Assembly: GCA_932294295.1 (NCBI GenBank)
Contig: OW028580.1
Location: forward strand, 36,897,336-36,961,335
Source: Alitta virens
Lineage: Eukaryota; Annelida; Polychaeta; Phyllodocida; Nereididae
Length of the DNA stretch: 64,000 nt
Direction: 5' to 3'
Every line of letters starts with the position of its first letter. The first letter of the stretch is position 1. A program made the translations under genes and the position numbers. Below are positions 32,943 through 44,831 of the stretch, piece after piece. The notes beneath the pieces are model-generated. The model made no database searches. It saw only the letters and a program-made list of their open reading frames with translations, and had not been told where the DNA came from.

Positions 32943-34726
32943 ACTCTGCGACTACTCCTCGCACTCGGGAGATACTCGACGAGTGACTCTCCTGGGACAC
33001 GTAGCCAGCTCCTGAGATTTGGAGCCGATAGACGAGTATGCCGCGCTGCACGGCACACTCGGCGGATTTTCCAGGAGTTCAAAAACTCGGCCATGGCTCG
33101 CCGAGTACCAGGAGTCACTCGGCGAGTAACTCCTCTAACTCGCCGAGTTACTCCTCGAACTCAGCGAGTAACTCGGCGCTAATTTCACTCGTATTACACT
33201 CGGTGGAATGTTCAGGAGTGCGAGGAGTAGCACGGCGAGTTGTAGGAGTAACTCGCCGAGTTCTACCTTTAGTACATGCATCATCAGCGTAGGGGGTCGT
33301 ATATAATTTAAAAGGCCGCTGCTCCTCTAATATTAGTCCGATTTTCGTCAAATAAAGATTGTTTTGTAGTATAATTCATAGTGACTCCATAGGTATTTTC
33401 GGATTGAAAATAGACCAAATATTAAGCGAGATATTCGTCTGAGAATGTAGCTAGGTTGGCGGAGGCAAACAGTGGTGCTCTCGCAGACGTCCGCGCCCGG
33501 ACTGTATCAATGCAGGTAAGGCTGAGCGCTACTTTAAAAGGCTGCTGCTCCCCTAATATTAGTCCGATTTTCGTTAAATAAATATTGAATTATAGTCGAG
33601 TTCATACTTATTCCACACAGATTTTCAGATTGAAAATAGACCAAATATTAAGCAAGATATTCGTCTGAGAAGGCAGGTAATCTGGCGGCGGCAAGGTGCT
33701 CTGTGTATGGCCCTGACTTGAATGGTGTAGTCAATATTTTTGACCATTTTATATACATTGTTTGGATGAGCTTTATTGCAATTCATTTCTACTCATTCTG
33801 CCAACTGCCATGACTGTTATGTCAATTGCTATTAGCATTTTGAATGATACAAAGAATGGGTGTAGGGAATACAGCAAATTCAATACATGTGTCAATTGCC
33901 TAATTGCCTAAATTGGGGTTATTTGACCTATCATTTCATGGTTTGTTCAAAGATGACACAGTAATTGCTATTAGCATTTTGAATGATACAAAGAATGGGT
34001 GTAGAGAATACAGCAAATGCTCAATACATGTGTCAATTGCCTAATTGCCTAAATTGGGGTTCTTTGACCTGTCATTTCATGGTTTGTTCAAAGATGACAC
34101 AGTAATATGACATTTTCTTGATTGTCATTCACAATTACAAAAATATGTAATTGCTTTCATTAATTAAAAGCAATATATTTTATTGTAATTACCAGGCAAT
34201 GATTATATTTTTATAACTTTCTTATCTTTTTGTGTTAATTTAAATCTTATTGTGATATTATGATCAGTATAAATTTGTGTATATTTTTGTAAAATTTAAA
34301 TCTAATATTGATATTGTAATTAGTATTTGTGATTTGATCTGTGATTTTATTTGCTATCTTTAATTTACTTATACTGGTGCTCCCTGAAGCGTCCGCGCCT
34401 GGACTGTATTAATGCAGAAAGCTGAGCGCTTCTTTAAAAAGCTACTGCTCCCTTAATATTAGTCCGATTAGTCCGGTAGGCTGGCGTCGGCCTATCATTC
34501 GACGGGTGACTCGTCGCTGTCGTAGCTACCTTGCTTCACCCGGCGAGTCACTCCTACAACTCGGCGAGTCACCCGCCGAGTCACCCGCCGAACCCGCCAA
34601 GTAACTCGGCGAGTAACCCGCCGAGTCACTTTTTCCGCCAGAATTCGTCACCAACTCCTCGAATTTTGGCCGTTACGTAATACTACGAGTTGACTACGAC
34701 AAACTCGGCTATGTGGGAACGGGGCT
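32861..34726. mobile_element. Non-autonomous PIF/Harbinger-type element nested in ORF2
   Basis: Terminal inverted repeats begin AGCCCCGTTCCCACATAGCC and run about 58 bp nearly perfectly. TAA flanks both sides (32858-32860, 34727-34729). Removing the element joins the two retrotransposon reading-frame halves. It contains no transposase. Subterminal arrays of CTCGCCGAGTTACTC-type motifs fill 32880-33290 and 34500-34680. Internal direct repeats occur at 33305-33535/33535-33710 and 33824-33966/33965-34110. Confidence 0.95.
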
Positions 34727-35224
34727 TAACTTCCCACAAAATAAATGGTTTGATGAAGAGTGCAAAACACTCAAACATGCATTGAATAGCTTCTTAAAAA
34801 ATAATGACTTAAAGAGTACAGCCTCCTTACAAGAATACAATTTACTAAAGAAAAATTATCGTGCTACAACCCAAAGAAAGAAAAGAGAGTATCAAAATAA
34901 ACTTAGGGAAGAACTTAGCACAATGGATAGCAATGACCCCCAGGAGTACTGGAAGTATTGGGATAGGTTAAATAAAAACAATTCAATTACAGTAGCTAGT
35001 GATATCTCTCTAAGTGCTTTTGAAACATACTTTGCTAGTGTTCAATCCCCGCCAAGTAGTGCCCTTGCCAAGTTCAATATGCATTTTCTCAAAGAAATAG
35101 AGGAATATATGGTTATATATAACAACAATCCCAGCTATGCGCCCACCATGACTGATCCCCCAATTACATTACATGAGGTAGAAAGAGGACTGAAAACCCT
35201 AACATCAGGCAAAGCTCCAGGTAT
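34727..35224 (+). pseudogene. Retrotransposon ORF2: linker and start of reverse transcriptase
   Basis: NKWFDEECKTLKHAL, a basic RKKREYQNKLREEL helix, WKYWDRLN and HEVERGLKTLTSGKAPG follow the nested element in one frame. GKAPG opens the reverse-transcriptase fingers; the expected next residues (IDGISNDF) resume at about 36453 after the antisense insertion. Confidence 0.9.
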
Positions 35225-36455
35225 ATATATATTATTTATTCGTACATATATAATAGTACACGTGAAATTATATGTCAAGAAAAATTCAATTCAATTTATG
35301 GAAAGTTCAATATCATTTGGCGAACCTCTATTGGTTCAAGTACAGTTTCTGACAAATTGTCTCTGACATCACTCAGTTCATAAATAACTTTTGCATCATG
35401 TCTAAGGGCCATCTTGCACTTTTCAGTACATAAGAGTTTTATTGAGGTTTTATTCCTTTCATGAATATCTTCCAGATAATCCAAGTACATTGCAGCAAAA
35501 CTGCAGATTTTCTCTAAATATAGACATTGAACAGTTCAATGCAGCCCTCATCACCTAGCACACTGCACTGGTTGGAAGGTTCAAAACTGCAGTGGCAAAT
35601 GTCATAAAACGGGAGATAAACATATGCTTCCCACGTAGAGAACTGGATAGAGCAGCCACAATCCCACAGTGTGTTCGGTAAGGGAGACGCCACACTACCC
35701 TCAAGGACTTTCTCCATACAACACACAGTTTGTCAATTTTCTTGAATGGAAACAACATACACCCATAAAACTCGAACAGTAGGTGCTAAATAATTCAGCC
35801 TGTACCGAGGAGGCTAGCTTGCCAAATTTGCCACGAAACATATTGAACTGTTTGTAGAAGGAGGCTATTACTCCTTCCACATCATCTTTACGAAGGTCAG
35901 CGAACAGTCTATGTCCAAGATGAACCACACTTGATACATTAGTTATCAAATTGCCAAACACACTAATGGAAACATTTTCAGACATTATGGTACTAAAAAT
36001 TATAAATTGACTTTTCATGCCATTGAACTGTAAGTGATAACTAACAGAGTAATCCTGACATATATCCAGCATTTTTGCTAATCCAAGCTTAGTTGGCCAC
36101 AGCAGAACAATGTCGTCAGCATACGCAATGCATCCAACAAAGAAAGGGCCCACATAACATCCATTGCCACTATTTCTCAATTGTTTAATCAGCACATCAA
36201 TGTAGATTCCAAAGAGGAGAGGGGAAATCACCCCTCCTTGCTTCACCCCATTCTTAACAGTGAATGTTTCTGATAGATTCCCATTCCATCGTATTCGAAG
36301 TTTTTGGCCGAGGTTCATATTAAGTAAACACCTGGCATAGAGGGCGTCCATGCCCCTGTCAAGCAATAATCCAAATAATTTCGTGAATTCTACCCTATCA
36401 AATGCCTTGGTAGCATCTAATAGTACCGCGAATACTTTGCTATTTCCAGAGTTAA
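35224..36455 (-). mobile_element. Antisense 5'-truncated non-LTR retrotransposon nested in reverse transcriptase
   Basis: On the minus strand: VFAVLLDATKAFDRVEF, VKNGVKQGGVISPLLFGIYI and GCIAYADDIVLLWP (catalytic YADD), then FNGMKSQFIIF. The frame starts mid-domain at the insertion edge (about 36450), as expected for 5' truncation. The 3' region (35224-35720) ends in a TA-rich tail. The longest frame is 35701-36366 (221 codons). It is a different family from its host element. Confidence 0.9.
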
Positions 36456-38143
36456 ATAGACGGCATTAGCAATGACTTTTATAGATATTTATCAAACTAT
36501 CTTTTTGAACCTTTAACTATATTATTTAATTACACCTGGGAGAGGGGCATTTTCCCAGAAAAGTGGGCTGAAGGAATAATAAAACCACTCCACAAAAAAA
36601 GGCAGTCTCATTGAACCGGATAATTATCGTAAACTCACTTTAATGGCTTGTATGGGTAAGGTGTTCGAATCTATAATTAACAAAAGGTTAGTCTTTCAGG
36701 GCGAGGCTACCAACTCAATAGATCAGAATCAGTTTGGGTTCTGCAAAGGGTGTAGAACAAATGATAATGTTTTCATCATAGATACACTAATCTCCTATCA
36801 CAAATCAAAGAGAAAGAACCTGTATATCACTTTTGTAGACTTTTCAAAAGCTTTTGACTTTGTTAATTATACTTTTCTCTACTATAAACTTATTAAAAGG
36901 GGATATGGTGGTAGATTATTAAAAAATAATACATAGTATGTTCTCCAAATCTTGTGCCAAAGTTAGATGGCAAGGACAGTTAGGTTCAAGTCTTGATAGC
37001 ACACATGGCGTCCTCCAAGGCGGAATTTTAAGTCCTAAATTGTTTAATTTATATCTTTCAGATATGAATGAATACTTTGATCAAAGACATGGAGTCACTA
37101 ATGAGAATAATTTTACACATCTTCTCTATGCAGATGACTTAGTCCTTGTCTCTGAAAGTGCCACTGGTATGCAGGTACTTTTAGACAACCTTGCAGACTA
37201 TTGTAAAAAATGGCACTTACTAATTAACTCACAGAAGAGCCAAGTAATGATAATTCATCCAAATCGTAGGAGTAGACTAAATGTAAACAACCCACAATTC
37301 TCTATTAATGGTGAGAATTTAGAGATAGTTGACTCATATAAATATTTGGGGCACATCATAAGTAACTCTTTGAAGACACATAATACGATGTACGATCATC
37401 TGGCCACACAATCGCAAAGAGCCATGCATATGCTCTTAAAGAAAGAATTAAATCAACTGTAGGCTACATTCCACCTAAAATAAGCCTTAAAATGTTTGAT
37501 ACACACATTTTGCCAATTTTGAACTATAATAGTGAAATCTGGTTTCCAAACATCATCTGTTGCTGTACAAGCAGATACAGGCAGATTCCCATTGATATAT
37601 AGACAGCAAGCTTCTGCTATTAAATACTGGGATAGGTTAAAATCTGAAAATTGCCCCTTATTATTACGCAAATGCTATGACATTCAAGTATCCCTTTATC
37701 GGAACAATCAGCCATGCTAGCTAACTAGGATACATCAGGTTACAGATAGCTTAAACATTAATGATGATGAAATCCCAGTTTCAATTATCACTAAGTTGTA
37801 TGAACATGCACAAAGCAAGATGTTAACGGATATTAATGACAATGTAAAATATCCTAAGCTTAGAACTTACAAACTCTTTAAGAAGGAACTGTGTCTAGAA
37901 TCTTATTTAAATTACAACCTACCTAAGTATCATTATCGTAGTATAGCCAGATTTAAACTGAGTTCTCATAATCTCCATACAGAGTTAGGTAGACACAAGA
38001 GACCTTATGTAGTAGCTGAAGAGCGCATTTGTAAAAGATGTGACACAAATGACACTGAAGATGAGTTTCATTGTTTAATAATTTGTAGAAATTGGGAAAC
38101 GGCTAGAATGGATCTCTTCCAAGCAGCTTATAAACATATTTAA
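36456..38143 (+). pseudogene. Retrotransposon ORF2: reverse transcriptase core and C-terminal tail
   Basis: GISNDFYRYL and FNYTWERGIFPEKWAEGI are followed by MACMGKVFESIINKRL, QNQFGFCKGCRTNDNVF, FVDFSKAFDFVN, GVLQGGILSPKLFNLYL and LLYADDLVLVSE (catalytic YADD near 37130). The tail GRHKRPYVVAEERICKRC and DTEDEFHCLIICRNW is a Cys/His-containing C-terminus common in this group. At least three frame changes break it. Confidence 0.92.
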
Positions 38144-38779
38144 GACTTCACTATCTTTCACCCCAAAGAACAACTTTTAAAAAATAATGATTAATAAAAA
38201 CTCAGAAATGCTTTATGCATTAGGTAAATTCTTAAACATAGTCCTAAAAACTGATAATATCGTTTAATTTACATTTTCATTCATCAAGTTCACCACATGG
38301 TCATGGGTAGCTATAGGCACTGGACATGCGGACTCACATGGTTTGATTTGTGGTTGCCTGGTGCATGCTTGATTGTTTGTTTGTAAATATATTTGGTTGT
38401 TGATATGCTTGTTTATTTCATTTATTGTTGCTCCAAATAAGGATTTGTACATATATTGGTATGCTTATGTAATTGTTTTTACTGTATCTTCTATGGTGCA
38501 TTCCTGCTAATTGCCCTGATGGTGCCTTGTTTTATTCATTTGCTTATAGTTGTACATAATTATCATATAGATGTTTTTAATATATAACTAAATTATGTTC
38601 ATGTAGATTGTTGTTTTATTTTACTTAATAATTATATATATGTATATTTTTATTTTTATCCTTGTTTTTATTTTTTTATGACACATGTATCTATTTGATG
38701 CCCTGCAGTCAATAAAATTCTATATATATATATATATTTATTTACAGAATATGCAATGTAGTGTAACATTTTTATTCAC

Positions 38780-38822
38780 CTGATCTTCCAAGTAGGTTGT
38801 TGCTTGGCATAACTGATCGACC
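38780..38822 (-). CDS. TRPM2-like exon: coiled coil part 2 (43 nt)
   Basis: A micro-exon with a TTTTCAATTCAG acceptor and GTGAAT donor. One base completes the Arg codon split by the previous exon, then VDQLCQATTYLEDQ follows, continuing the heptad pattern. It ends in phase 0, whereas the next recognised exon needs one carried base, so at least one linker exon between 38.7 and 29.3 kb is unidentified or lost. Confidence 0.8.
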
Positions 38823-38840
38823 CTGAATTGAAAATAGCAG

Positions 38841-38857
38841 AGATGATTGATTGATAG

Positions 38858-38888
<31 letters not shown>

Positions 38889-38990
38889 CATAGATAGACA
38901 GATAGATAGATATATAGATAGATAGATAGTTGGCTAGATAGATGGTTAGATAAATACATAGATAGCTAGATAGATAGATAGATATATAGA
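38841..38990. repeat. (GATA)n microsatellite
   Basis: Imperfect GATAGATA tract directly upstream (on the minus strand) of the 43-nt coiled-coil exon. Confidence 0.95.
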
Positions 38991-39416
38991 TATGGGAAGT
39001 GCAGCCCTCTCAGGAAAGTTCTTGCCACTATCGAGGGTTGATTGATGAGGTGAGAGAGAGAGAAGTCCATCCATGTTACACATTTACCCCATGGATGCAA
39101 TCTTTTACTTGACTCATCATGTAATAAGATGACTTAGTAGACCATAGAATAAATTAATGATATTTAACATTCATGTAATTTAATAGTTGAATAAATATAT
39201 GATTTTAAAGTTACTTGTAATTTAACTTAATGCACTAAGCTGATCCTGTGTGGACAGTCACTGGGGTACGAGTTCCCCGACCAAACATTTCCTTCCATCA
39301 CTGGGGTATATAGTCATTCTCATCTGTACATAATGTCTCAATGTCATTTTAGTCGGAGACAAGCATCGCTGCTAATTTTACTGTTATGTAAAACCGACTG
39401 AAACTAAAGATTTATA

Positions 39417-39432
39417 TTATTTTATCTTATTT

Positions 39433-39464
<32 letters not shown>
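39417..39464. repeat. (TTATC)n tail
   Basis: Pentanucleotide tract (TTATC repeated) that may be the 3' tail of a non-LTR element occupying about 39240-39416; no coding sequence is visible there. Confidence 0.6.
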
Positions 39465-39579
39465 GACCAGCGCTACTAGACCATCCAACTACCTAATCAT
39501 TATCTGTACCTCTGTAGAGCTGCGGATCAGTGAAACTAAGACGCTAATTCTTGGATATGATAAACAAGATGAAGTTAAG

Positions 39580-40130
39580 CAGCTGGATGGCCTAATGGTT
39601 CAGGCATCTGCCAATTCCACATTGGTTGGCTCTGTTGAAAGCCCCAGGTTTGTTCCCTGCCTGGGCAGCTACTTAGTTTAATTAAAAACGGCCATCAAGA
39701 TGAGTCGAGCCAAAGCTGTCATTGCTGGCTAAAACCAGATCTAAAAGTACACATTTATGATAAATTACATTAATTTCTTACATTTGCCAATGTTTACACT
39801 TTTCTGGTGATAAAGGTAAGCCGACTATTGGCTACAGAAGTGAACAGAAGCAGCTGGCTTTAGCATATTTAGATCAAAGTCAGGTATAGGTCCCTACAAC
39901 CTTCTAGAGTCCACCGTTTATTATGAAACTAACTGTACATCCTAGCATCAGACGTTAAATTGGAGGTGCCTTGTACTTAGTATCTATGCTGAGGCAAGTA
40001 AAAAAAAACCCCCCATGGAGTAAATTTGCAACAAGACGTGAAATCAAAGCCTTATCATCTCATCATTATGTATGCCTCTGGCAGCTGGTCACATAAGGTT
40101 CAGACACAGTAGCATTGAGACATTGACATA
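39580..40130 (+). mobile_element. tRNA-derived SINE interrupted by a MITE
   Basis: The tRNA-like head has an A-box-like GGCCTAATGGTT (39589) and a B-box-like GGTTTGTTCCC (39648). The tail (AGGTGCCTTGTAC near 39966, CTCATCATTATG near 40060, GCCTCTGGCAGCTGG, CATTGAGACATT) matches the SINE at 46553. The tail is separated from the head by extra sequence that includes a 137-bp MITE. Confidence 0.75.
39728..39864. mobile_element. MITE nested in the SINE
   Basis: GCTAAAACCAG at the left faces CTGGCTTTAGC at the right. The same family is split by a Harbinger MITE at 7365-7890. Confidence 0.6.
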
Positions 40131-40181
40131 GACATACATGGATATAGACAAATGTAAGCATCTAAATCAGTTTAAACTTAC

Positions 40182-40299
40182 CTTTCTCTAGTGATCTTGA
40201 CTTGGTTCTCCATACTATTTTCTTCTGCTAATTTTGTTTTTCTCAAATAGTCTTCTACACACATGTTTTCCCATGCTACAAGCTCTTTGTTATCAGCAT
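40182..40299 (-). CDS. TRPM2-like exon: coiled coil part 1
   Basis: The 118-nt exon has a CCTGCAG acceptor and GTAAGT donor. It encodes ADNKELVAWENMCVEDYL then KLAEENSMENQVKITRE, matching the TRPM W-E-x-x-C-x-E-x-Y-L motif and start of the C-terminal coiled coil that holds the tetramer together. Incoming and outgoing phases fit both neighbours. Confidence 0.9.
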
Positions 40300-40386
40300 C
40301 TGCAGGTTTCATTTTTGAAGAATGAATTACAGATGAGCATATTGAATTCAGTGCAATAGATATCAAACATTTCGTCTTATGAATAG

Positions 40387-40640
40387 TCTAGGCTCTTAGG
40401 GAAAGGATTGTGCAGATTTGTTTACAAGCATAAAATTTGGCACAATATTAAATCAATACTTTGAGGGCGTCAGAGCAGGCCCTCATTGGGGTCGCCATGA
40501 TGGCTAATCCAAAATGGCTGCCAATCGGGATCTAATTTTGTCATAAAATCATAACTGAAAGTCATAGTATCATGAGTGATAGCTCTTTTTATTAGTTTTA
40601 ACATCAAGGATTCCAAATCTGAACTCTATTTTGCTCTATT
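40387..40640. repeat. Long TIR, left arm
   Basis: Landmarks TCTAGGCTCTTAGGGA, GTGCAGATTTGTTTACAAGC, CTCATTGGGGTCGCCATGAT and ATCATGAGTGATAGCTCTTT, each found as reverse complement in 44832-45093. Confidence 0.85.
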
Positions 40641-40700
40641 TTAACATATTTAGAAGAATAAAAAAAGTCACACGGCAGTAGAAGGTTAATTATATACATA

Positions 40701-42236
40701 AATGTCCAGAAATGGGTCTCTTTAATGCTCATATGGGTGGTATGTACTTCTGGATTGCACATGTCAACCAGTGGTGCAGAAAGACCTACTTCAACGAGGT
40801 GAACAACACATGGTCGGGTGCAACTTCTGGCTCATTAGTGAAAACTCTCTGACTCTTCAGACAGTAACAGGAGCTTTACTTCTCATTCCAGCCAAAGCAG
40901 TCTCTTTTTCCATGATAAAGCATGCCTATGGTTGTGATAGTTTGTGCACAACTATCAAGTTGGCTGCCTTTTCAGGCACTTGGTGGAGCAGTTGAGTTGT
41001 ATGAGAACACTCATGTTAGCAGGTCCACACTGCTCCATTTGTGTTGAAAAGTTTGAAGCTATCCTAGATGCACCAAGCTCAAGCACTGCTTAATTATCAC
41101 GAAGAGGCACACAGCTTGCAACCCAAGGGATGTCTTGCCATTTGTTGAGATTGTTGAGCAGAAAATCATTTTGCTAGTGAACAAGAACTTGTGCGACTCA
41201 ACACACAAGAGGTTATGAGCAACAGTCATCACAACTCTCTCTGGTCCATGATAAAGGCCTTTATGTAGAATATGTTTCAGACAGGCCATGCCATAACAAA
41301 CACTGTTCAATGCAATACATAGTTTGCAAACCATCCTGTTTTGACCAAGAAAGGAAACAAAGCCAGTGGTGTGTAAGGAGAAAAGTTTGACTCTAATAAC
41401 AAAACTTTTTCTTTCACTAAAGTGATAGATATGTACGCCTTTTTTTTGTTCACTGTGAAACATATTGTAATGTCCAGAAATGGGTCTCTTTAATGCTCAT
41501 ATGGGTGGTATGTACTTCTGGATTGCACATGTCAACCAGTGGTGCAGAAAGACCTACTTCAACGAGGTGAACAACACATGGTCGGGTGCAACTTCTGGCT
41601 CATTAGTGAAAACTCTCTGACTCTTCAGACAGTAACAGGAGCTTTACTTCTCATTCCAGCCAAAGCAGTCTCTTTTTCCATGATAAAGCATGCCTATGGT
41701 TGTGATAGTTTGTGCACAACTATCAAGTTGGCTGCCTTTTCAGGCACTTGGTGGAGCAGTTGAGTTGTATGAGAACACTCATGTTAGCAGGTCCACACTG
41801 CTCCATTTGTGTTGAAAAGTTTGAAGCTATCCTAGATGCACCAAGCTCAAGCACTGCTTAATTATCACGAAGAGGCACACAGCTTGCAACCCAAGGGATG
41901 TCTTGCCATTTGTTGAGATTGTTGAGCAGAAAATCATTTTGCTAGTGAACAAGAACTTGTGCGACTCAACACACAAGAGGTTATGAGCAACAGTCATCAC
42001 AACTCTCTCTGGTCCATGATAAAGGCCTTTATGTAGAATATGTTTCAGACAGGCCATGCCATAACAAACACTGTTCAATGCAATACATAGTTTGCAAACC
42101 ATCCTGTTTTGACCAAGAAAGGAAACAAAGCCAGTGGTGTGTAAGGAGAAAAGTTTGACTCTAATAACAAAACTTTTTCTTTCACTAAAGTGATAGATAT
42201 GTACGCCTTTTTTTTGTTCACTGTGAAACATATTGT
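40701..42236. repeat. Perfect 768-bp tandem duplication
   Basis: 40701-41468 and 41469-42236 appear identical base for base. Each carries the same 74-codon plus frame and the same 134-codon minus frame, neither recognised. The junction at 41466-41470 contains TGTAA, the first bases of the solo LTR that follows the second unit, so the duplication happened after the LTR inserted. Confidence 0.93.
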
Positions 42237-43388
42237 AAAGTGCAGCCCCTGGCATCCACTTATTATATGTCAGTTAGAATTATATGACAGGTGCATTTGT
42301 TGTACACTCCTCGTTGCACTTGCCCTAGGCAAAGGATGTGCATCATATATGTCAGTTAGAATTATATGACAGGTGCAATGATTGTGTGCTTCTCGTTACA
42401 CTTGCCTTAAGCAAAGGATGCATACACAGGTCAGGCACAATTATTAGGTACACTCTGCATTACACTTGCCTTGAGCATTTTTGTTGCTCTAGCAATTGCT
42501 TAATATATTGTTTGCTCTTCATTACACCTGCCCTATGCAGGCCTCTGCTCATGTGTGACTTAAATGCAGTTGTTATGTGTTCTCATCATTTCCATGTGCT
42601 AGTCACTGCTCTGCTCACATGTGCCAGTGTCTTCTTATTATTCATGTTTAGCCTGCTGCAAGGAATGTTGATTATGATTTATTGTCAGTATTATGTGAGT
42701 GCATTGCCCTGTTAAGATGCCTCACTGTTGAGTCCTAAATTGTGGGAGGAGCTAATTAACTTTCCCTCCAAAACTTTCCCTCCAAAACTGCTGACCAAGC
42801 CAAAGTTGACACTCAGTACAATAGCCCATTGTGACTTGAGCTATAAATAGCCTCAGCACAATGCAGAGCACTGCAGGGGGTCCACTTTTGCTCCATTGTC
42901 TTAGCTTCACTAATCCCTGCCAGATCTCAGCCAAAGATGCTGGTAGCAACCCTATTTGGGGGAGGTATCACCCCACACAATGTGAATGATAATTGAGCAA
43001 ATGGTCAGCAGCAGTGGAGTTTACTGTATTGTGATTGGTTGATAATTCCCTCTCAGCCCTACTGGGGGGAAACTGCATGAATTGTACCTTTAATACATAT
43101 ATCCTGTGCACAATAAAAATATCAGTTTCATCTTGCCAGCTGAGGAAGCAAAACTACTCTTGTGTTATTGCTTGTACACTTTGGACTCTGCATATATTGT
43201 GCTTACTGCACTCTGGACTCTACCCACTTTGGAACTGGAAGAACTTGACTTGCTTCAAGCTGAGATGAGACTCAGTTGAAAGTCTGCATTTGCAAGTCAC
43301 TCTGACTTTATGCTGTTTACTTGGAGATGAGCAGCTTGGACTTGGAAATGTCATTATATTGGAGTCTTTAATGACATGGACTTTTACA
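42234..43388 (+). mobile_element. Solo LTR with ATAT target duplication
   Basis: Same family as 24079-25328: starts TGTAAAGTGC, ends GACTTTTACA, flanked by ATAT (42230-42233 and 43389-43392). CTATAAATAG at 42839 and AATAAA at about 43110 are kept. It is 95 bp shorter, mostly because it lacks the ATTGATTGA minisatellite. Confidence 0.85.
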
Positions 43389-43399
43389 ATATGCTACAT

Positions 43400-44662
43400 A
43401 AAGGCCTTTGGTTTCAAAGGAAAGCACCAAGTTTGGCAGATATATAGTAGTTCACTTAGATCAGGCAGTAATTCTGACATCATGGAATGCATCAAAGCAC
43501 CAACTGGTTGAGCAGCGTAGCCGATATTACTTAGATGGTATGACCACCATGCAGCAACCACATTTGCTGAGTATTTTATGCAACTCATTATATCATTCCT
43601 CGAGCCTCAGATAGCCCCACCAGGGCCACCATTTGCAGGGATTGATGCCATGTGGGATCTGACTAGTCTCAATTCACTGAACCATCATCACCGTGAGGTG
43701 CAGACTAGGAATGGGGATGGCCACATTTGAACCCGAAACATAACTGGAACAGTGGATTCTTAAATAAAAAGGACCACAAAAATAATTTATTAATTTTCCT
43801 CAGGACATTGTCATTGAAGATTAATGTGAGACAGTCCATCTCATCGCCAACTGCACAGTGTTCTGTCTGACGGATCTATCGGGTTTCCAGCGCTGCAACC
43901 ACCCTGAAGTAAATACAAGAATACACCTTAATCTAGCACATGTTTCACACAGGGCTACCAAACAGGCTGTATTCTCACATTTGACTATGACCTGGTGGTT
44001 CTTGTCATAAGCTTCTTCTCCACATTTGGTTCTGTGTGCGTTTTGATACTGGGCCAAAACATTTGAGACATTTTCATCCATGATATCTGCTTCCATTGTG
44101 ACATCCTGGGATGCATCAAAGCACCAACTGTTGAGCAGTTGTTTGCCACTTCATTGATTGTGACACTTGTATGTGGCAAGAAGACTGCCTGGCCATCTTG
44201 GTAAAACACACAAGGACTCACAGAAACACTAGTAATACTACACATGACCCTCAGGCTACACATTTTAGCTTCGATTATCTGCACATGAAGAATCAGGAAT
44301 ACTGTGAAGAGGTCATATGCAATATAGGATGTGGTTTGGCTAAGGTCAACTACAAGTTGTAAAATATTCTGGAGAACATACCACCAAGTTGAGCAGCCTT
44401 GTTTGAGCAAATAAAGAAAGCACTGCTTTCGTCAAGTGGGACAAGTGGTCAATTCTCTGATTTCACCGAATGGGGCAAGATGAAGACAATTGCCTCCAGT
44501 TGCCATATTAGGCAAGAAGGTAGTAGCAAACTATCTTTAAACAATGCCATGGGGAACGGTCTTGCACAGGAAACTGAAAGCAGTCAACCAGAAGTCATCT
44601 ACATGGGGTTATGCAAATATGAAGGTGGATGTGTGAAACATGATTACACCTATGTTGATTAA
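43400..44662. other. Interior of the long-TIR element, unrecognised frames
   Basis: Overlapping frames occur on both strands (minus 43821-44096, with KCGEEAYDKNHQVIVKCEN; plus 44399-44662, with KTIASSCHIRQEGSSK). None shows a domain I can name. Codon continuity is poor, so these may be remnants of a transposon gene read in several frames. Confidence 0.35.
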
Positions 44663-44831
44663 ACCTTGTGACAGTGATTAACCTAGTATCAGTAAAATTG
44701 GATTTACTTTTTTATATATGCCAATACATGTTCTTAGTTGTGGAATTTTTCTCAAGGTAAATGACCATAAAAAATTAATTTGATTTTGGATGAAATATGC
44801 TAGCAACCAGTGGACTGGCCAAATGTCATTT

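Larger units (their letters stand above)
30200..38735 (+). mobile_element. CR1/L2-like non-LTR retrotransposon with NADAR-bearing ORF1
   Basis: It lies antisense in the TRPM2-like intron between the second coiled-coil exon and NUDT9-H part 1. Order: ORF1 (NADAR-like, then SGNH-hydrolase-like), ORF2 (apurinic endonuclease, reverse transcriptase, C-terminal tail), 3' UTR and an AATAAAATTC(TA)n end just before the 38,822-38,780 exon. It is interrupted by a Harbinger-type element (32861-34726) and an antisense non-LTR fragment (about 35224-36455). Stops and frameshifts show it is dead. The 5' boundary is approximate. Confidence 0.9.

Noticed and set aside
41059..42255. 134- and 142-codon minus frames, seen twice
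   Set aside because: Identical because of the tandem duplication; no domain recognised and no conserved start context, so not called as a gene.
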